Part shown: positions 63,452 through 64,000 of the stretch, piece by piece
How positions within the stretch are numbered: the stretch's first letter is position 1
Layout of the letters: every line of letters starts with the position of its first letter
Assembly (NCBI GenBank): GCA_033782935.1
Contig: JAWQEG010000004.1
Span: forward strand, 310,001 to 374,000
Direction of reading: 5' to 3'
Source of the DNA: Petrolisthes cinctipes
Lineage: Eukaryota > Arthropoda > Malacostraca > Decapoda > Porcellanidae
DNA: 64,000 nt
Translations under genes and position numbers: made by a program
The notes under the pieces: model-generated
The model's input: the letters and a program-made list of their open reading frames with translations, nothing else
Databases searched by the model: none
Told to the model about the DNA's origin: nothing

Positions 63452-64000
63452 TTCAATATTTTGGGGTCCCAGAAGCAATCTGTACATGCCTACTCCGTGT
63501 TAGAGTATTTTCAAAATACATGCTCAAAACATACTGAAAATCGATCTTTTAGGTGCCCAAAAGTCGATATGTGCATGCATCTTCTGTACCCGTTTATATC
63601 TCAAATTCTGGACCTAAACACCCGAAAATTCGATATTTTGGGGTCCCAGAAGCGATCTGTACATGCCTACTCCGTGTTAGAGTATTTTCAAAATACATGC
63701 TCAAAACATACTGAAAATCGATCTTTTAGGTGCACAAAAGTCGATATGTGCATGCATCTTCAGTACCCGTTTATATCTCAAATTCAGATTCAAAACACCC
63801 GAAAATTCAATATTTTGGGGTCCCAGAAGCAATCTGTACATGCCTACTCAGTGTTAGAGTATTTTCAAAATACAGGCCAAAAACATACTGAAAATCGATC
63901 TTTTAGGTGCCCAAAAGTCGATATGTGCATGCATCTTCTGTACCCGTTTATATCTCAAATTCTGGCCCTAAACACCCGAAAAGTCGATATTTTGGGGTCC
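63452..64000 (+). repeat. Higher-order repeat F, copy 4 (partial, runs off window)
   Basis: Three and a fraction L monomers. The CATGCTCAAAACATACTG type appears twice (63,507 and 63,695 regions), so the order no longer follows copies 1-3. The array continues past base 64,000. Confidence 0.8.

Larger units (their letters stand above)
1..64000 (+). repeat. Satellite DNA array, single monomer family, window-wide
   Basis: Every part of the window outside two 163-bp insertions is built from one monomer family in a single orientation. Landmarks recurring in each monomer, in order, are TTCGATATT, GGGGTCCCAGAAG, TGTACATGCCTACT, a dyad around TTTTCAAAA, AAACATGCT, ATCGATATTTTAGGTGC, TATCTCAAATT and AACACCCGAAAA. 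With a mean monomer of about 167 bp (15 monomers in 2,504 bp) the window holds roughly 380 monomers. The array runs off both ends. Arrays of this kind are typical of eukaryotic heterochromatin and often of centromeres, but no sequence here proves centromere function. I do not recognise the family. Confidence 0.98.

Noticed and set aside
1..64000. CRISPR array
   Set aside because: There is no alternation of constant repeats with unrelated spacers. All of each 147-177 bp period is conserved.
1..64000. Telomeric sequence, because TTTTGGGG occurs in most monomers
   Set aside because: The word occurs once per monomer and never in tandem.
1..64000. Primate alpha satellite, suggested by the similar monomer size
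   Set aside because: Only length is similar. The text has no exact CENP-B box and I see no resemblance to alpha-satellite landmarks.
1..64000. tRNA, rRNA, LTR or LINE sequences
   Set aside because: Reading through the window shows no foreign stretch other than the two 163-bp elements.

Overview
The whole window is satellite DNA. All 64,000 bases are head-to-tail tandem repeats of one AT-rich monomer family (about 38% GC counted on one representative monomer), broken only by two identical copies of a 163-bp foldback transposable element. I see no protein-coding gene, tRNA, rRNA or CRISPR array. The reading frames present, up to 347 codons, are products of the repeat. This architecture (monomers near nucleosome size, higher-order repeats, a MITE-like insertion) indicates a eukaryotic nuclear chromosome, most likely centromeric, pericentromeric or other heterochromatin. 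I do not recognise the satellite family and cannot name the species.

The array has several nested levels. (1) An ancient unit of about 88 bp: the two halves of each long monomer align at about 73% identity with one gap. (2) Two monomer length classes: long L (176-177 bp) and short S (147-148 bp). S lacks one defined 29-bp block in its second half. (3) Higher-order repeats (HORs) made of mixed L and S monomers. (4) Larger tandem duplications of whole HOR blocks, up to 9,223 bp.

Layout: 1-5,008 holds two copies of a 2,504-bp 15-monomer HOR (A). 5,009-7,890 is a rearranged third copy. 3,412-7,890 is itself tandemly duplicated as 7,891-12,367 (4,479 bp). 12,368-13,533 is mixed. 13,534-17,279 holds two copies of a 1,826-bp HOR (B). 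17,972-32,675 holds four copies of HOR C, with a basic length of 3,949 bp and whole-monomer gains and losses. 32,676-51,121 is two copies of a 9,223-bp super-unit (D) containing nested 2,976-bp and 1,149-bp repeats, followed by an older partial third copy to 53,939. 53,940-56,383 is a mixed, more diverged stretch. 56,384 to about 59,069 is a pair of 1,344-bp repeats (E), each carrying the MITE. 59,119-64,000 is HOR F (1,668-1,669 bp) in copies that become irregular.

Because there are no genes, what can be read is the history of the array: in-register unequal exchange, local amplification, rare microdeletions, and one transposon insertion that was then copied with the satellite. Candidate functional sequence is limited to short conserved dyads inside the monomers and the two monomer lengths, which resemble nucleosome-core and nucleosome-plus-linker sizes. 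Monomer counts for HORs B to F are inferred from unit lengths. Only HOR A was parsed monomer by monomer.
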